Shown here in pieces: positions 23,383 through 32,246 of a stretch of 64,000 bases of DNA. A program made the translations under genes and the position numbers. The notes under the pieces were generated by a model. The model saw only the letters and a program-made list of their open reading frames with translations. It did not search any database and had not been told where the DNA came from. Source of the DNA: Thioclava sp. JE_KL1 (lineage in GTDB: Bacteria > Pseudomonadota > Alphaproteobacteria > Rhodobacterales > Rhodobacteraceae); assembly GCF_009296265.1 (NCBI RefSeq), contig NZ_WBJS01000005.1:372001-436000 (forward strand), written 5' to 3'. How positions within the stretch are numbered: the stretch's first letter is position 1; each line of letters begins with the position of its first letter.

Positions 23383-25515
23383 ATGATCGACGTCGAAGAC
23401 CTGATCGCGCTCGTCCGCAATTATAATCCCAAGACCGATGCGGATCTGATCCGGAAGGCCTATGCCTACGGAAAAGACATGCATGAAGGGCAGTTCCGGC
23501 ATTCGGGCGAGCCCTATTTTTCGCATCCGGTCGCGGTGGCGGCGATCCTGACCGAGCAGCGTCTGGATGATGCGACAATCGTCACCGCCCTTCTGCACGA
23601 TACGATCGAAGACACGCGCTCGACCTATGGCGAAGTGTCCGAAATGTTCGGCGAGCAGATCGCCGAGCTGGTCGATGGCGTCACCAAGCTGACTAACCTG
23701 CAACTTTCGAACGCGGCCTCGAAACAGGCGGAGAACTTCCGCAAGCTGTTCATGGCGATGTCGAAAGACCTGCGGGTGATCCTCGTGAAGCTCGCCGACC
23801 GTCTGCACAACATGCGCACGATCCGCTCGATGCGGGCCGAGAAGCAGGCGCAGAAAGCGCGCGAGACGATGGAGATCTACGCGCCGCTCGCAGGCCGGAT
23901 GGGTATGCAATGGATGCGCGAGGAGCTTGAAGACCTCGCCTTCAAGGTGCTCAACCCCGAGGCACGCACCTCGATCATCCGCCGCTTCGTCAGCCTGCAG
24001 AAGGAAACCGGCGATGTGATCCCGAAGATCACCGCCGACATCCGCGCGCTGCTCGAAGACGAGGATATCGACGCGGACGTGTTCGGGCGCGCGAAGCGGC
24101 CCTATTCGATCTGGCGCAAGATGGAGGAGAAGCAGCTCACCTTCTCGCGCCTGTCGGATATCTACGGCTTCCGCGTCATTACCCGCACCGAGATGGATTG
24201 CTACCGGGTGCTGGGCCTGATCCACCACCGCTGGTGCGCGGTGCCGACCCGGTTCAAGGATTACATCAGCCAGCCGAAGACGAACGGCTACCGCTCGATT
24301 CACACCACCGTTTCGGGGCGTGACGGCAAGCGCGTCGAGGTGCAGATCCGCACCCGGCAGATGCACGAAGTGGCCGAGGCCGGCGTCGCTGCGCACTGGT
24401 CTTACCGCGATGGCGAGCGGGCGCAGAACCCCTTCGCGGTCGATCCGGCGAAATGGCTCGCCTCGCTCAGCGAGCGGTTCTCGGACCCCGATGGCGATGG
24501 CGATCACGACGAGTTTCTCGAGAACGTCAAACTCGAGATGTATTCCGATCAGGTCTTCTGCTTCACCCCGAAAGGCGATGTGGTGAAGCTGCCCAAGGGC
24601 GCGACTCCGATCGATTTCGCCTATGCGATCCACACGCGGATCGGCAATAGCTGCGTCGGCGCGAAGGTCGACGGTATCCGCGTGCCGCTCTGGACCCGGT
24701 TGAAGAACGGCCAGTCGGTCGAGGTGATCACCGCCTCGGGCCAGCGTCCGCAGTTGACCTGGCTCGATATAGTGGCGACCGGGCGCGCCAAGGCCGCGAT
24801 CCGCAAATCGCTGCGCGAGGAAGATCGCGACCGCTTCATCAAGCTGGGGCAGGAACTGGCGCGGGTGGCCTTCGAGCATGTCGGTCGCCGCGTGACCGAC
24901 AAGGCGCTGCGCACCGCCGGCAAGGCGCTGGGGATCGGCGATCAGGACGAGGTTCTCGCCCGGCTCGGCTCTGCCGAACTGGCGGCCTCGGATGTGCTCG
25001 ACGCGCTGTATCCGGAGCTTGCCCAACGCCGCGAAGGCACCGAGATCGAGCCGACCCGCGCCGTTCTGGGCCTCGGCGCCGATCAAAGCTTCCGCCGCGC
25101 CGATTGCTGCCAGCCGCTGCCGGGCGAGCGCATCGTCGGCATCACCTATCGCGGCAAGGGCGTGGTGATCCACGCCATCGACTGTCCCGCGCTCGAAGAG
25201 TTCGAGGATCAGCCCGAACGCTGGGTCGATCTGCATTGGAAGACCGGGCAACACCCGCCCGCCTATACCGCGACCCTGAAGGTCACGATCTCGAACGACG
25301 CGGGCGTGCTGGGACATATCTGCACATTGATCGGCCAGCAGAAGGCAAATATTTCGGACCTCGACTTTGTGGAGCGCAAGCCGGACTTCTATTCGGTTCT
25401 CGTCGAGGTCGAACTGTGCGATGCAGAACATATGCATCGCCTGCTTACCGCCTTGGAGGCGGAGAGCGACGTGGCGCAGGTGGAGCGGATCAGAAACCTG
25501 TCGCGCAAACCCTGA
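23383..25515 (+). CDS. rsh: bifunctional (p)ppGpp synthetase/hydrolase (RelA/SpoT family)
   Basis: The 710-residue protein has an HD hydrolase domain (SHPVAVAAIL, LLHDTIEDT), a nucleotidyltransferase domain (GFRVITRTEMD, RFKDYISQPKTNGYRSIHT, EVQIRTRQMHEVAE), a TGS domain (FCFTPKGDVVKLPKGATPIDFAYAIH) and a C-terminal ACT domain (LKVTISNDAGVLGHICTLIG). The HD motif and the RFKD variant of the synthetase mark it as bifunctional, as usual when it is the only such enzyme in an alphaproteobacterium. It sets the stringent-response alarmone level. Confidence 0.96.
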   Translation: MIDVEDLIALVRNYNPKTDADLIRKAYAYGKDMHEGQFRHSGEPYFSHPVAVAAILTEQRLDDATIVTALLHDTIEDTRSTYGEVSEMFGEQIAELVDGVTKLTNLQLSNAASKQAENFRKLFMAMSKDLRVILVKLADRLHNMRTIRSMRAEKQAQKARETMEIYAPLAGRMGMQWMREELEDLAFKVLNPEARTSIIRRFVSLQKETGDVIPKITADIRALLEDEDIDADVFGRAKRPYSIWRKMEEKQLTFSRLSDIYGFRVITRTEMDCYRVLGLIHHRWCAVPTRFKDYISQPKTNGYRSIHTTVSGRDGKRVEVQIRTRQMHEVAEAGVAAHWSYRDGERAQNPFAVDPAKWLASLSERFSDPDGDGDHDEFLENVKLEMYSDQVFCFTPKGDVVKLPKGATPIDFAYAIHTRIGNSCVGAKVDGIRVPLWTRLKNGQSVEVITASGQRPQLTWLDIVATGRAKAAIRKSLREEDRDRFIKLGQELARVAFEHVGRRVTDKALRTAGKALGIGDQDEVLARLGSAELAASDVLDALYPELAQRREGTEIEPTRAVLGLGADQSFRRADCCQPLPGERIVGITYRGKGVVIHAIDCPALEEFEDQPERWVDLHWKTGQHPPAYTATLKVTISNDAGVLGHICTLIGQQKANISDLDFVERKPDFYSVLVEVELCDAEHMHRLLTALEAESDVAQVERIRNLSRKP

Positions 25516-25549
25516 CGCACACGGCGCAGGGGGGAGAAAGGACGGCAGC

Positions 25550-26224
25550 GTGGTCTTCAGACGGCGCGAAAAACGGGGGGTTTGGGCCAACCTGCGCGAG
25601 GCGATCTGGCCGCGTTCGGGCTGGTCCCGGGCTTTTCAATACGTCAAGCACCGGGTCAACCGGCTTCCCGACCGCCCGCACCGGATCGCGCGCGGCGTCT
25701 GGGCCGGGGTCCTGGTCTCGTTCACGCCGCTTTTCGGATTTCACTTCGTCAGCGCCGCGGCCGTGGCCTGGATCATGCGCGGCAATATCCTCGCCGCGAT
25801 CCTCGCCACCTTCTTCGGCAACCCGGTCACCTTCCCGATCATCGCGGTCTTCTCGACGAAGCTGGGGCACAAGATCCTTGGGGATCGCCTCGACCATGGC
25901 GGCGCGCCCGAAAGCCTGCTGCAGACCTTTCAGGCGGCGAGCCACGATCTGCTGCATAACTTCTGGGCGATGTTCACCCCCGAGCACGCGGAATGGAGCG
26001 GGCTGGAGCGGTTCTTCACCGATGTCTGGCTGCCCTATCTGATCGGCGGGATCGGTCCTGGCGTGATCGCGGCGACGATTTGCTACTACGTGTCGCTGCC
26101 GATCATCACCGCCTATCAAAACCGTCGCCGCAGCAAGCTGAAGGCGCGGCTGGAGAAAATGCGAGCGAAGATCAAGCGCGAAGAACGCGCGGCGGCCGGG
26201 AAGTCCGAGACTCCCGAGGACTGA
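25550..26224 (+). CDS. DUF2062-domain membrane protein
   Basis: The 224-residue protein has the DUF2062 signature (RGVWAGVLVSFTPLFGFHFV...RGNILAAILATFFGNPVTFP), with membrane helices there and near LIGGIGPGVIAATICYYVSLP. A strongly basic C-terminus follows (RRRSKLKARLEKMRAKIKR). The start is GTG 25550, eight bases after AAGGA. In Rhodobacterales a DUF2062 gene commonly follows rsh. Its molecular function is not known. Confidence 0.85.
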   Translation: MVFRRREKRGVWANLREAIWPRSGWSRAFQYVKHRVNRLPDRPHRIARGVWAGVLVSFTPLFGFHFVSAAAVAWIMRGNILAAILATFFGNPVTFPIIAVFSTKLGHKILGDRLDHGGAPESLLQTFQAASHDLLHNFWAMFTPEHAEWSGLERFFTDVWLPYLIGGIGPGVIAATICYYVSLPIITAYQNRRRSKLKARLEKMRAKIKREERAAAGKSETPED

Positions 26225-26240
26225 GCCGCAGTCGCTGGCG

Positions 26241-26486
26241 TCAGCTTTGCGCTTCGCCTGCGCCCGCTTCGCTCAGCGCATAACCGCGTCGCTGCGCCCG
26301 GCGGCGAAACCTCTCGGCCGCATGGACGGCTTCGCGCAGGTTGGAAAACCACCGCAGACAGGACGCGCCGGTCTGGCCCTGCAGGCCCCATTCGCGCAGC
26401 ACGGTATATTCCCCGAACAGGTTGTCGGAGACTTCCACGCGATAGAACCGTCGCGACGTCGGCGTGTGAAGAAGGAGATTGAGCAT
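26241..26486 (-). CDS. small WGR-domain protein
   Basis: The 81-residue protein is nearly all one WGR domain: RFYRVEVSDNLFGEYTVLREWGLQG, where WGL replaces the usual WGR, then NLREAVHAAERFRRRAQRRGYAL. WGR domains occur in PARPs and in bacterial stand-alone proteins such as YehF-like fragments, where they are thought to bind nucleic acid. It is separated from its neighbours and on the opposite strand to DUF2062. The short length is normal for the stand-alone alphaproteobacterial type. Confidence 0.8.
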   Translation of the reverse strand: MLNLLLHTPTSRRFYRVEVSDNLFGEYTVLREWGLQGQTGASCLRWFSNLREAVHAAERFRRRAQRRGYALSEAGAGEAQS

Positions 26487-26590
26487 GGCAGTGCCCCTGT
26501 ATCCCGATTTCGTGAAGTGAATCAGAGCGGGGCGGTTTTGGCCAGCGAAAAGAGGTTAACGCCTTGATATCCGCGCTAGAGGTGGTTTCG

Positions 26591-27301
26591 TCAGCTCCAG
26601 CGGACCTCGCCCAGGAAGATATAGCCCGCGCCGTATATCGTCTTGATAAGACGCGGGTTTTTCGGATCTTCGCCCAGCTTCGTGCGCAGCCGCGAAATCC
26701 GCACATCCATGGCCCGGTCGAAGCTCTCGCCTGCGGCACCACCCAAAGATTCTTGCATCTGCGCGCGGGTGATCAGCCGGTTGGGGCTCTCGAGAAACAG
26801 CCGCAGCACTTCGCCTTCGGCATGGGAGAACGACGTCTCGGCCCCATCCTCCGCCACCAGCAGGTAGCGGTCGAAATGAGCGGTCCAGCCTGCAAAATGG
26901 GCGGTTTGCGCCTGCGCCGGCCCCTCGCTTCGCCCCTTGCGCAGCCGCGCACGGATTCGGGCCACGACCTCGGCCGGATCGAAGGGTTTGATGATGTAAT
27001 CATCCGCGCCAAGCTCCAGCCCCGTCACCCGGTCCTGCACCTGCGCGCGGCCCGAGATGATGATGATCGCAGCGCCCGATTCCAGCGCCAGCCGATGCAC
27101 CAGCGCCAGCCCGTCACGGTCGGGCAGGCCCAGATCGACGAGGCAGACATCGGGCGAGGAGCGCTTCAGCCCGGCTTCGAACTCGGTCGCGCGGCCATAG
27201 CAGGTCGTACGGAACCCGGCCTCTTCGAGCGCGTCGGAAAGCATCCGGCGGATTTCGGGCTCGTCGTCGAGGATCGCGACAAGGGGATGGTCGGCACTCA
27301 T
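26591..27301 (-). CDS. OmpR/PhoB-family response regulator
   Basis: The 236-residue protein has a receiver domain (acidic pair in ILDDEPE, phosphoacceptor in VDLGLPDRDG, lysine in IIKPFD) and a winged-helix output domain (residues ~135-230) ending in the DVRISRLRTKLGEDP...IKTIYGAGYIF signature. It overlaps the hybrid kinase gene by 4 bases and is translated after it. The likely target is the divergent CoA-ligase/ABC-transporter operon, because a 10-bp direct repeat with 11-bp spacing lies in the intervening promoter region. Confidence 0.93.
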   Translation of the reverse strand: MSADHPLVAILDDEPEIRRMLSDALEEAGFRTTCYGRATEFEAGLKRSSPDVCLVDLGLPDRDGLALVHRLALESGAAIIIISGRAQVQDRVTGLELGADDYIIKPFDPAEVVARIRARLRKGRSEGPAQAQTAHFAGWTAHFDRYLLVAEDGAETSFSHAEGEVLRLFLESPNRLITRAQMQESLGGAAGESFDRAMDVRISRLRTKLGEDPKNPRLIKTIYGAGYIFLGEVRWS

Positions 27302-29202
27302 CGAGGCACTCCCGCAAGCAGCGCCGCAAGCTGCGCGGCGGTAAAGGGTTTCTGAAGGACCGGGCAGGGGGCCTGCGCGCGCAGCGCATCGCCCGGCGGC
27401 AGCGAGGTCATCAGGATCATCGGAACCTGATTGCGGATTTTGCGGGCGAGATCCACCCCGCTGCGCGGTCCGGGCAGCTGGATATCCGACAGGACCAGCG
27501 CGATGTCGGGCAGGTTCAGCAGGGCTTCGGCCTCGGCGATCGTGCCCGCCTCGACGACCGTGTGATCCATCGCGCGCAGCATGTCTCGGGTGCTGGCGCG
27601 AATGTCCTCGTCATCCTCGACCAAGAGCACCATCATCGGCTCGGCTTGGCGGGCGGCGGGTTTCAGCGGCAGGCGCATCGTGACGCGCGCGCCGTCCTCG
27701 GTATTGGCCAGCCGCAGCGTGCCGCCCGCGAGCTTGGTCTGGTCATAGACCATCGACAGGCCGAGCCCGGAGCCTTCATTGCCCTTGGTCGTGAAGAACG
27801 GATCGAGCGCATGTTCGAGCGCCTCCTCCGAGAATCCGCCGCCCTGATCGGTCACGGCGATCTCGACCCATGTATCGCGCACCGCACGGGCCTCGATCCG
27901 GATCGTGCCGCCCTCGCCGCGCATCGCGTGATTGGCGTTCAGGATCAGGTTCAGCAGGCTGTCCTGCAACGGGCCGGGATCGAGCAGGATCGGGTCTTTC
28001 AGATCGCTATTGTCGAAATCGAGCGTCACCGGATCATGCAGGGTCGGTCCTGCCATCGCGGCGAGATCGTCGAAGAGGTCGTCCAGCACGACGGCCTGCG
28101 GGCGCAGCTCGCGCGGGCCGGAGATTGCGGCGATCCGGTCGAGAAGCGTGCCGCCGCGCCGGGCAGCACCAAGGGTCGCCCGGATTGCGTCCTGCGCGTC
28201 GGCGGGCAGCCCCTCCATCCGTTCGAGCCGCCCCTGCAGTCCGAGGATGATGGTCAGGAGATTGGCGAAGTCATGCGCCAGCCCCGACGACAGCTGCGCG
28301 GCCAATTCGCGCTTCGCCGATTGCGCGAGTGCTGCGCGGGCCTGCGCCTCATGCGTGACGTCGGTGGAGAGGATATAGACCCCGCTCACCTCGTTCTGGC
28401 TGGCAAGATCGGGGGTCAGCGCGACGCGGATGCGCCGACCCGACGGGTCATGTGTGATTTCGACGACGCTCGCCTCGCCCGCCAGCGCGCGCCGAAAGCC
28501 GGGTGTGATCTTGCGATAGGTCTCGGGGCCGAGCGCCTCGCTCGCGTGATGGCCGACCGCATTGGCGAGCGAGCCGGGCATAACGGTCGACAGGCGGCGG
28601 TTGGAAAAGGTGTAGATCAGGTTGCGATCGACGCGCGCAATATGGGCGGGCATCATCTCGGTCACCTGCCGCGTGCGAGCTTCGGTGATCGCCAGCTGGC
28701 GCGAGGTTTCCTCCAGCGCCATGTTCGTCGCGGCCAGTTCCCGGTTCGCCGCCGCCAGCGCCTCGGCATGGTCGAGGAGCTGGTCCGACAATTCCTCGGA
28801 CCGCGCGCGCAACAGCGCCTCTTGCCGCTTCACCGGCGTGATGTCGGTATAGACCGTGACCCAGCCGCCCTCGGGCAGCGGCGCGCCTTCGACCGAGATC
28901 GTGCGCCCGTTCGCCCGCTGGCGCTCCATGTAATGGGCCTCGAAGGCGCGCGCGGTCTCGACCCGCTCGCGGACGGCGGCCTCGATATCGTCGACCTCGC
29001 CATATTCGCCCCGCGTGACAAGGAAGCGAATCGTATCCTCGAAGGTAGTGCCCGGCTGGGCCAGCGTGTCGGGCAGGTCGAACATCAGCTGATATTGCCG
29101 GTTCGACACGGCCAGCCGCAGATCGCTGTCGAAGATCGACAGCGCCTGTCCGATCAGGTTCAGCCCCGCCTGTGTCAGCCGCTCGCGGCTCGTTTCGCTC
29201 AC
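27298..29202 (-). CDS. PAS-domain hybrid sensor histidine kinase
   Basis: The 634-residue protein has no transmembrane segments and should be cytoplasmic. In order: an N-terminal PAS-like domain (LIGQALSIFDSDLRLAVSN...), a coiled coil around residues 130-175, a second PAS-like domain, the phosphoacceptor helix (GLAHDFANLLTI), an ATPase domain with N box (NLILNANHAM), G1 (VTDQGGGFSEE), F (FFTTK) and G2 (GSGLGLSMV), and a C-terminal receiver (VEDDED, LSDIQLP, LQKPF). It diverges from the CoA-ligase operon across 211 bases. The signal is unknown. Confidence 0.93.
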   Translation of the reverse strand: MSETSRERLTQAGLNLIGQALSIFDSDLRLAVSNRQYQLMFDLPDTLAQPGTTFEDTIRFLVTRGEYGEVDDIEAAVRERVETARAFEAHYMERQRANGRTISVEGAPLPEGGWVTVYTDITPVKRQEALLRARSEELSDQLLDHAEALAAANRELAATNMALEETSRQLAITEARTRQVTEMMPAHIARVDRNLIYTFSNRRLSTVMPGSLANAVGHHASEALGPETYRKITPGFRRALAGEASVVEITHDPSGRRIRVALTPDLASQNEVSGVYILSTDVTHEAQARAALAQSAKRELAAQLSSGLAHDFANLLTIILGLQGRLERMEGLPADAQDAIRATLGAARRGGTLLDRIAAISGPRELRPQAVVLDDLFDDLAAMAGPTLHDPVTLDFDNSDLKDPILLDPGPLQDSLLNLILNANHAMRGEGGTIRIEARAVRDTWVEIAVTDQGGGFSEEALEHALDPFFTTKGNEGSGLGLSMVYDQTKLAGGTLRLANTEDGARVTMRLPLKPAARQAEPMMVLLVEDDEDIRASTRDMLRAMDHTVVEAGTIAEAEALLNLPDIALVLSDIQLPGPRSGVDLARKIRNQVPMILMTSLPPGDALRAQAPCPVLQKPFTAAQLAALLAGVPR

Positions 29203-29296
29203 CTCGCCCCTCCCGCTCCTTGGCTTTTGCTACCACCGGCAGGCGGCGCGGCAAAGCGTGTTTCGCTGCGCAGCGAAGTCGTAAGAATTCGTTACA

Positions 29297-29317
29297 ATCA
29301 CGAAAAGATCACGAAAA
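29297..29317 (+). promoter_or_regulatory. candidate OmpR-type operator: direct repeat ATCACGAAAA x2
   Basis: Two identical 10-bp copies of ATCACGAAAA start 11 bases apart (29297-29306 and 29308-29317), immediately followed by TTGACA at 29320. The spacing puts both copies on one DNA face, as OmpR/PhoB dimers require. The site lies between the two-component genes and the CoA-ligase/ABC operon. It is seen directly; the link to this regulator is inferred. Confidence 0.5.
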
Positions 29318-29413
29318 CTTTGACATGGACTGTCGAGCCATGCCGAACTGTGCGCGGAGGAGCGCCCGGGGCGGTCGAGGGACGCCGGACATACCGGCGC
29401 GAGGGAGGAAAAT

Positions 29414-31390
29414 TTGGCTGACGCAGTCGCGAAGGGGCAGGAATCTGCCCAATCGATTCCTGCGCTTTTGGCGCGGAACGTGGCCCGATATGGTGGCTAC
29501 CCCGCCTATCGCGAAAAGGAATTCGGGATCTGGCAGAGCTGGAGCTGGGCCGAAGCGGCCGAGGAAATCCGCGCGATGGCGCTGGGCTTCCTGAGCCTCG
29601 GCGTGGAACGGGGCGATTATATCGCCATCATCGGGCGCAACCGCCCCATGCATTACTGGTCGATGGTCGCGGCGCAGATGTGCGGCGCGATTCCGGTGCC
29701 GCTCTATCAGGACGCAGCGGCCGACGAGATGGCCTATGTGATGGAGCATTGCGGCGCGCGCTTCGTCGTCTGCGGCGATCAGGAGCAGGTCGACAAGATC
29801 GTCGAGATCGAGGACCGCATCCACGCGATCACCCATGTCACCTACACCGACAAGCGCGGCATGCGGAAATACGACCACTCGCGCATGAACGCGCTGGAGG
29901 ACGTGCAGGCCGAGGGCCGCGCGGGCCATTCGCGCTACGAGGCCGAGCTGGACAAGCGCATCGCCGAGCTGACCTATGACAGCACCTGCGTGATGCTCTA
30001 CACCTCGGGCACGACGGGCAAGCCGAAGGGCGTTGTCCTGTCGAACCGCAACATCATCGAGACCGCCAAGGCGTCCTCGGAATTCGATCACCTGAACCAT
30101 AACGACGAGGTTCTCGCCTACCTGCCGATGGCATGGGTGGGCGATTTCATCTTCTCGATCGGGCAAGCCTATTGGTCGGGCTTCACCGTGAATTGCCCGG
30201 AAAGCCCCGAGACGATGATGATCGACCTGCGCGAGATCGGGCCGACCTATTTCTTCGCCCCGCCGCGGGTCTTCGAGAACCAGCTGACCTCGGTGATGAT
30301 CCGCATGGAAGATGCGGGCAAGCTGAAGAAGAAGCTGTTCGACCATTACATGAAGGTCGCGCGCGAAGTCGGCCCCGACATTCTCGACGGCAAGCCCGTC
30401 AGCTTCGGCAAGCGGATGTCCTATGCGCTGGGCAATTTCTTCGTCTATGGCCCGCTCAAGAACACGCTGGGCTTCTCGCGCATCCGCGTGGGCTACACGG
30501 CGGGCGAGGCGATCGGGCCGGAGATCTTCTCCTTCTACCGCTCGCTCGGGATCAACCTGAAGCAGCTCTACGGTCAGACCGAGGCTTCGGTCTTCATCAC
30601 CCAGCAGCCCGATGGCGAAGTGCGCGCCGATACGGTGGGCGTGCCGTCCCCGGGCGTCGAGGTGAAGATCGCCGACAATGGCGAGGTTTTCTATCGCAGC
30701 CCCGGCACCTTCGTGGAGTACTACAAGAACGCCGAGAGCACGGCCTCGACCAAGGACCCGGAAGGCTGGGTCGCGACGGGCGATGCAGGCTTCTTCGAGG
30801 AAGACACCGGGCATCTCCGGATCATCGACCGCGCCAAGGACGTGGGCAAAATGGCCGACGGTCGCCTGTTCGCGCCGAAATATGTCGAGAACAAGCTGAA
30901 GTTCTACCCCTCGATCCTCGAGGCGGTGGTGTTCGGTGCGGGCAAGGACCGGTGCACGGCCTTCATCAATATCGACCTCACCGCGGTCGGCAACTGGGCC
31001 GAGCGCAACAACATCTCCTACGCCTCCTATCAGGAGCTTGCGGGCCATCCGCGCGTCTATGAGATGATCCGCGAGCATGTCGAAGAGGTGAATGAAAGCA
31101 TCGCCGAAGATCCGATGCTCTCGGGCTGTCAGGTTCATCGCTTCCTGATCCTGCACAAGGAACTCGACGCTGATGACGGCGAGATGACCCGCACCCGCAA
31201 GGTGCGTCGCAACGTGATCGCCGAGAAGTTCAACGACCTGATCGAGGCGCTCTATGACGGGCGTGACGAGATCTACACCGAAACGGAAGTGACCTACGAG
31301 GACGGGCGCAAAGGCTCGATCAAGGCGACGCTGAAGATCGCTGACGCGAAGGTCGTGGCCCCGAAACAGATGGCGGAGGCGGCGGAATGA
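29414..31390 (+). CDS. long-chain-type acyl-CoA synthetase (AMP-forming)
   Basis: The 658-residue adenylate-forming ligase has the P-loop YTSGTTGKPKGVVLSNRN, the motif LKQLYGQTEAS, the hinge region VATGDAGFFEEDTGHLRIIDRAKD and a KMADGRLFAPKYVEN segment. The fold matches bubblegum/long-chain acyl-CoA ligases that activate a carboxylic acid to its CoA thioester in the cytoplasm. Translation starts at TTG 29414, six bases after GGAGG. It overlaps the ABC ATPase gene by 4 bases (ATGA), so activation and import are encoded together. The substrate is unknown: a fatty or aromatic acid. Confidence 0.9.
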   Translation: MADAVAKGQESAQSIPALLARNVARYGGYPAYREKEFGIWQSWSWAEAAEEIRAMALGFLSLGVERGDYIAIIGRNRPMHYWSMVAAQMCGAIPVPLYQDAAADEMAYVMEHCGARFVVCGDQEQVDKIVEIEDRIHAITHVTYTDKRGMRKYDHSRMNALEDVQAEGRAGHSRYEAELDKRIAELTYDSTCVMLYTSGTTGKPKGVVLSNRNIIETAKASSEFDHLNHNDEVLAYLPMAWVGDFIFSIGQAYWSGFTVNCPESPETMMIDLREIGPTYFFAPPRVFENQLTSVMIRMEDAGKLKKKLFDHYMKVAREVGPDILDGKPVSFGKRMSYALGNFFVYGPLKNTLGFSRIRVGYTAGEAIGPEIFSFYRSLGINLKQLYGQTEASVFITQQPDGEVRADTVGVPSPGVEVKIADNGEVFYRSPGTFVEYYKNAESTASTKDPEGWVATGDAGFFEEDTGHLRIIDRAKDVGKMADGRLFAPKYVENKLKFYPSILEAVVFGAGKDRCTAFINIDLTAVGNWAERNNISYASYQELAGHPRVYEMIREHVEEVNESIAEDPMLSGCQVHRFLILHKELDADDGEMTRTRKVRRNVIAEKFNDLIEALYDGRDEIYTETEVTYEDGRKGSIKATLKIADAKVVAPKQMAEAAE

Positions 31391-32208
31391 AAGACATGAA
31401 CGAAGGTTACGTCACCGCCGACGGCCGCCAGATCGGCGGGGTCATCATGGAGATGAAGAACATCACGCTGCGCTTCGGCGGGGTGGTGGCGATCAAGGAT
31501 ATCTCCTTCGACATCCGCGAGGGCGAGATCCGTGCGATCATCGGTCCGAACGGCGCGGGGAAATCCTCGATGCTGAACGTCATCTCGGGCTTCTATATCC
31601 CGACCGAGGGCGAGGTGTTCTACAAGGGCATCAAGCGCGGGCCGATGAAACCCTATCAGGTCGCGCGCCTCGGCATCGCGCGCACCTTCCAGAACATCGC
31701 GCTGTTCGACGGCATGTCGGTGCTCGACAACATCATGACCGGGCGGCTGACCCATATGAAGAAGGGTCTCATGTCGCAGGCGGGCTGGTGGTGGACGGGT
31801 GCCGCCGCCGAAGAGCACGAGAACCGCGAGAAGGTCGAGAAGATCATCGACTTTCTCGAGATCCAGAATATCCGGAAAACGCCGGTGGGGCGTCTGCCCT
31901 ACGGCCTGAAGAAGCGGGTGGAGCTGGCGCGTGCGCTGGCCGCCGAGCCGAAGATCCTGCTGCTCGACGAGCCGATGGCGGGGATGAACGTCGAAGAGAA
32001 AGAGGACATGAGCCGCTTCATCCTCGACGTGAATGACGAGTTCGGCACCACCATCGTCCTGATCGAACACGATATGGGCGTCGTGATGGACCTCTCCGAC
32101 CGGGTCGTCGTGATGGATTACGGCAAGAAGATCGGTGACGGCACGCCCGACGAGGTGCGCAGCAATCAAGACGTGATCGACGCCTATCTGGGGGTGGCCC
32201 ATGACTGA
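31387..32208 (+). CDS. ABC transporter ATP-binding protein (LivG type)
   Basis: The 273-residue ATPase has Walker A IIGPNGAGKSS, a signature LPYGLKKRVELARAL (leucine-lysine in place of the usual glutamine), Walker B ILLLDEPMAGMN and H-loop IVLIEHDMGVV. A 15-residue N-terminal extension precedes the domain. It forms, with the LivF-type ATPase at 36103, the motor of a hydrophobic amino-acid-type importer. Being in an operon with CoA ligases, it more likely serves an organic acid than an amino acid. Confidence 0.92.
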   Translation: MKDMNEGYVTADGRQIGGVIMEMKNITLRFGGVVAIKDISFDIREGEIRAIIGPNGAGKSSMLNVISGFYIPTEGEVFYKGIKRGPMKPYQVARLGIARTFQNIALFDGMSVLDNIMTGRLTHMKKGLMSQAGWWWTGAAAEEHENREKVEKIIDFLEIQNIRKTPVGRLPYGLKKRVELARALAAEPKILLLDEPMAGMNVEEKEDMSRFILDVNDEFGTTIVLIEHDMGVVMDLSDRVVVMDYGKKIGDGTPDEVRSNQDVIDAYLGVAHD

Positions 32209-32246
32209 GACCATCCGCATCGCAATTCAGACATCGGAGGCGCGTC

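Noticed and set aside
22972-25590. 872-codon open frame antisense to rsh and rpoZ
   Set aside because: Same compositional shadow; both sense genes are full length and canonical.
29309-31156. 615-codon open frame antisense to the acyl-CoA synthetase
   Set aside because: No domain and shadow composition; the sense strand encodes a complete ligase with all motifs.
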